Assembly (NCBI RefSeq): GCF_000384395.1
Contig: NZ_ARWE01000001.1
Location: 4,177,731-4,241,730 of the forward strand
Length of the DNA: 64,000 nt
Origin: Geopsychrobacter electrodiphilus DSM 16401
GTDB taxonomy: Bacteria > Desulfobacterota > Desulfuromonadia > Desulfuromonadales > Geopsychrobacteraceae
Direction: 5' to 3'
Positions 61,455-64,000 of the stretch are shown piece by piece. A model generated the notes under the pieces. That model did no database searches and was not told the DNA's origin. It was given only the letters and a program-made list of their open reading frames with translations. Numbering within the stretch: position 1 is the first letter of the stretch; the number at the start of each line of letters is the position of its first letter. The translations under genes and the position numbers were made by a program.

Positions 61455-63593
61455 TCAGTTTTCACGAGAAACAACAGCCGTCACCCCCAGCTTTTTCAAT
61501 TTCAAAGCTCCTTCCAGGGCGGCGTCATGGGTCGGGAACGGCCCGGCAGTCAACAGCGAGGTCGGCAACATGACCTCTACTTCGTCCAGGGTCGTGGCAA
61601 GCCCCAGCGCGGTCAGCCGGCGTTGTCCTTTCTTGGCGCTCTGTTGGCTGAAATAGGATCCGGCGTAGAGTCGGAATCCGGCTTTCCCTCGATTAAGGAT
61701 AAACCCGCCGGTACTGGCATTCTTCACCTTCAACAGTTCGGTTTTTGCGGCCAGGAGGCTCGAGTAATCACCGACACGCAGCCGAAACACCGTCCTGGGT
61801 TGCTTGGTTCCCGTCGTTATCAGCGGGGTCAAGCCGGCTTCTTTGACCTTTCTCCTGGTTGTTTCCAGTTCCGAAGAGACATACTCACCGATTCTCAGCG
61901 TGTATAGCGCGGTTTGAGCCGTACTTTTTTTGACCGGCAGCTTTGGTGTGGCGACGACCAGGGGCTTGACGACATCGTTTGTGTCGGGTTGCCGCTTGGT
62001 TTTTGCCGGTAGCGGCAGTGCAGCAACCGTCGGTTTTTCAATGACAGCATCGGATTCAGTCGCCAGAATTTTGATGTTTCGCGGAGTGAATGCCGGCTCA
62101 GCGAGGTCTTGGGTTCCCAGCGTCAGTTCTTCGGGTTGGGCAATATTGACATGGATGTTTTCTCGCTCAAGCAAGACCCCCGCGTCCCGCCAGAGCAAAG
62201 CCACGCTATTGGAGAAGCTCTCCATGGCCTGTGCCTGGGCGACTTTGGCAAAGACCAGATCGTTCTCAGCATTCAACAAATCCTGCACCTTCGAGGTTTT
62301 ACGTGCGACGCTTTGACGATATTGCTCGATACGCTGCTCAGAAAGGGTGACAGATTTTTCGGCAACCTGGCGCTGAACCCGGGCCGAGGTGAGTGTCCGC
62401 ATGTCTGTCTCGATACTATCTCTAAGCTGCCATTCGGCGGCGTTTATGCGGTTTCGGGTTTGCTGGGTAAATAATTTGTCGCGGAGATAGGTGCTTTTGG
62501 CCACAGTATTTCCCAAGGGCATGCTGAATTGAAGTCCGGCCGACCACCAGCGGCCCTTCCCTTGCCCGATCTGTTGAATACTGTTGTCAAAGGTAGATTC
62601 AATACCTCGAAATCCGACACTGGTAGTCAAGGAAAGATCTGGCCACAAACTTTGCTTGGACATCCGTTCCTGGAGTTCACTGGACTTCAGGTCGAGGCGG
62701 AGTTGTTTCAGATTGAAACCATTTTCCATCGCCAGAGCTATGGCCTGTTCTGTCGTTTCCATGGGTTCTTCGGTGGAAGGCAGATCGACGGGATTCAGTT
62801 TAATCCGTTTCTTGACCCCAATCAGGTAACGAAGCTTAGCTTCCTGGTCGGATATATTCTGGTCGGCATCAACCAGATCATTCAACCTCTGGCTAATGGC
62901 ATAGCGGGTGTTGGCCAACTCAATACTTTGTTGCTCATTATTTTTGCTCTGCTTGATTGTTGTTAAAAGTTTTTGGGCCGAAGAAAAGGCGGTCTCGCGT
63001 GATTTCAAAATCATATGCAAGGTATAGAGGCGATTGTACCCTCTAATTACAGCGTAAACCGTGGCAATGACCGAATCTCGATATTGCTCGATAGACGCTT
63101 CATGATTGTTGGCCGCCAGGTTAATTGAGAGTTCAGTGCTCTCCTTGCCGAAATTTTTTAATAGCGGCTGATTAAGAGTGATGCCGGCCGATGAATACCA
63201 ATCTTTCCAGCTTTGACCCGGGTCCGAGAGCGGGGTGGTATCGCTGGTGCTGGTAAAGGCAGTGAGATTCCCCCCCGAGGGAAGGTTTTGCGTGACCCCA
63301 AAGTTGGTGCTGGTGGCTTTGGTGCCATAGTTTTGACCGGTGTAGAAGGTCTCATCATGACTAACCGATATGCTCAGCGAGGGATCATAGATTCCGCGAC
63401 TCTGTTGCAGGGTGGTTGCGCTAATCGAAGAAGAGAGAGCGTCGACGCGCAGGTCGAGGTTATTGCGAATCGCCATCGCAATGGCTGTTTTCAGTGACAG
63501 GTCAACGCTGTCAGAGCTCGGCGCGGCATAGGTGACTGATGCTGTCAGGAAGGGCGCCAGAAACAGAAAAATTCTGAAAAAGCATTTAGACAT
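61455..63593 (-). CDS. TolC family outer-membrane protein with C-terminal SPOR-like repeats
   Basis: A 712-residue protein. A signal peptide ends near TYAA. Residues about 30-480 form two OEP/TolC repeats rich in heptad helices (LTLGTQDLAEPAF ends the region). A Pro/Lys-rich linker (about 515-565) leads to three or four SPOR-like units, with LYTLRIGEYVS, VFRLRVGDYSS, GFRLYAGSYFS and LLTAGPFPTHDAA. SPOR domains bind septal or denuded peptidoglycan; TolC channels rarely have them. It may anchor an export channel to the wall. No pump or adaptor gene lies in the window. AAAGG precedes the ATG. Confidence 0.88.
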   Translation of the reverse strand: MSKCFFRIFLFLAPFLTASVTYAAPSSDSVDLSLKTAIAMAIRNNLDLRVDALSSSISATTLQQSRGIYDPSLSISVSHDETFYTGQNYGTKATSTNFGVTQNLPSGGNLTAFTSTSDTTPLSDPGQSWKDWYSSAGITLNQPLLKNFGKESTELSINLAANNHEASIEQYRDSVIATVYAVIRGYNRLYTLHMILKSRETAFSSAQKLLTTIKQSKNNEQQSIELANTRYAISQRLNDLVDADQNISDQEAKLRYLIGVKKRIKLNPVDLPSTEEPMETTEQAIALAMENGFNLKQLRLDLKSSELQERMSKQSLWPDLSLTTSVGFRGIESTFDNSIQQIGQGKGRWWSAGLQFSMPLGNTVAKSTYLRDKLFTQQTRNRINAAEWQLRDSIETDMRTLTSARVQRQVAEKSVTLSEQRIEQYRQSVARKTSKVQDLLNAENDLVFAKVAQAQAMESFSNSVALLWRDAGVLLERENIHVNIAQPEELTLGTQDLAEPAFTPRNIKILATESDAVIEKPTVAALPLPAKTKRQPDTNDVVKPLVVATPKLPVKKSTAQTALYTLRIGEYVSSELETTRRKVKEAGLTPLITTGTKQPRTVFRLRVGDYSSLLAAKTELLKVKNASTGGFILNRGKAGFRLYAGSYFSQQSAKKGQRRLTALGLATTLDEVEVMLPTSLLTAGPFPTHDAALEGALKLKKLGVTAVVSREN

Positions 63594-63618
63594 ACATTAC
63601 CTTTTCACTCATATAGCT

Positions 63619-63652
63619 CAAAAAACTTGCCCCCCCAAAGGGAGGGCAAGTT
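63619..63652 (-). terminator. Intrinsic terminator after the cytochrome gene
   Basis: On the - strand AACTTGCCC pairs with GGGCAAGTT around an 11-nt loop, followed by a run of T. It lies 55-90 nt after the cytochrome stop and just before the TolC-like start. Confidence 0.7.
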
Positions 63653-63706
63653 ATAGAGATCGAATCGATGTTCAACTCGAAAGAGAGAACATTGATCATG
63701 CTTTTC

Positions 63707-64000
63707 TCAGTACTTCGAGATCGCATCGATCTGAGCGGCACTCAGGCTACCGAGTGATCTCATGCTGCCGACATTTTTAATGCCACTGTTGATGAGCGAA
63801 ACAGAGCTGCCGCGTTTGGACGTCCCGTGGCAACCTGAGCAGTACTGGTTGTAGAGCGCCTGACCGTCGAGGGCCGGAGTCGGAGTCGGAACCGGTACTG
63901 GGGTCGGAGTCGGAGTCGGAACCGGTACTGGGGTCGGAGTCGGAGTCGGAACCGGTACTGGGGTCGGAGTCGGAGTCGGAACCGGTACTGGGGTCGGAGT
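63707..64000 (-). CDS. Cytochrome c protein with Pro/Thr/Val repeat linker (5' end outside window)
   Basis: The visible C-terminal part reads PALDGQALYNQYCSGCHGTS, a class I haem-binding CxxCH, followed by a MRSLGSLSAAQI segment with a possible axial Met. Before it is a repeat linker of TPTPVPVP units coded by the 30-bp array at 63871. Such linkers separate a cytochrome module from a membrane anchor or another domain. The gene continues beyond the right edge and so is partial. It ends at the TGA at 63707-63709. Confidence 0.78.
   Translation of the reverse strand, partial: TPTPVPVPTPTPTPVPVPTPTPTPVPVPTPTPTPVPVPTPTPALDGQALYNQYCSGCHGTSKRGSSVSLINSGIKNVGSMRSLGSLSAAQIDAISKY
63871..64000. repeat. 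30-bp tandem repeat coding for a Pro/Thr/Val linker
   Basis: Units of 30 bp (GGGTCGGAGTCGGAGTCGGA then ACCGGTACTG on the + strand) occur at 63871-63900 (one base differs), 63901-63930, 63931-63960, 63961-63990 and partly at 63991-64000. Copies are identical after the first, so copy number may vary. Translated on the - strand it gives a 10-residue PTPTPVPVPT linker unit. It is coding, not a CRISPR. Confidence 0.9.

Noticed and set aside
63871..64000. CRISPR array
   Set aside because: The 30-bp units are contiguous without spacers and lie in frame in a cytochrome gene.

Overview
The window reads as a chromosomal segment of a Gram-negative anaerobe of the Desulfuromonadia (Geobacter/Desulfuromonas/Pelobacter-like Deltaproteobacteria). 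The evidence is the gene set rather than any single marker: ferredoxin-dependent indolepyruvate oxidoreductase, a tungsten/molybdenum aldehyde:ferredoxin oxidoreductase, a small multihaem class III cytochrome c, CarD, TolC-type outer-membrane proteins, DUF2164/PsiE/dodecin proteins and a GlnRS-type tRNA synthetase. It is gene dense, moderately GC-rich and almost free of mobile DNA. I saw no rRNA, tRNA, CRISPR array, prophage or transposase gene.

Region 1 (1-15990, all + strand) is a metabolic island for aromatic or other 2-oxo acids. It holds the end of an ADP-forming acyl-CoA synthetase, an acetyl-CoA hydrolase/4-hydroxybutyrate-type CoA-transferase, phenylacetate-CoA ligase, IorA and IorB, then two consecutive ACT-protein/PanE-like reductase pairs, a complete DctPQM TRAP transporter, a universal stress protein, an aldehyde:ferredoxin oxidoreductase fused to a MoaD/ThiS-like tail, and an alpha/beta hydrolase. 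A consistent model (inference) is TRAP uptake of an organic acid, interconversion of 2-oxo and 2-hydroxy acids by the PanE-like enzymes under ACT-domain amino-acid sensing, oxidative decarboxylation by IorAB to an acyl-CoA, and energy conservation or re-activation by the CoA enzymes. The duplicated ACT-PanE module is the most distinctive feature of the window.

Region 2 (16-29 kb) is mixed housekeeping: a YgaP-like membrane protein, a short chemoreceptor, an overlapping DsbC-like/U32 peptidase/D-2-hydroxyacid dehydrogenase operon, a lipoprotein, the Prc/Tsp protease, a TerB-J-domain protein, a 4-OT tautomerase, a third and more canonical PanE, and a TPR membrane protein. Region 3 (29-34.5 kb) is carD-ispD-ispF-glnS-cysS followed by a four-haem cytochrome. 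Region 4 (34.5-39.2 kb, - strand) is pstS-pstC-pstA-pstB-phoU; its regulators phoB-phoR, preceded by a psiE gene, lie 18 kb away at 56.7-59.8 kb.

Region 5 (39.5-51.3 kb) carries a LysM lytic transglycosylase, a solitary FRG-domain protein, a methyltransferase, a CGGC protein, a divergent electrophile/quinone-stress cluster (MarR, pirin and FMN reductase against an Old Yellow Enzyme), NhaA, and an SrkA-type kinase. Region 6 (51.5-64 kb) has a BaeSR-like two-component system, a dihydroorotate-dehydrogenase-like protein, a MetC-like lyase, psiE-phoBR, dodecin, a quinone reductase, a TolC-SPOR fusion, and the 3' part of a cytochrome c gene with a 30-bp Pro/Thr/Val-coding tandem repeat.
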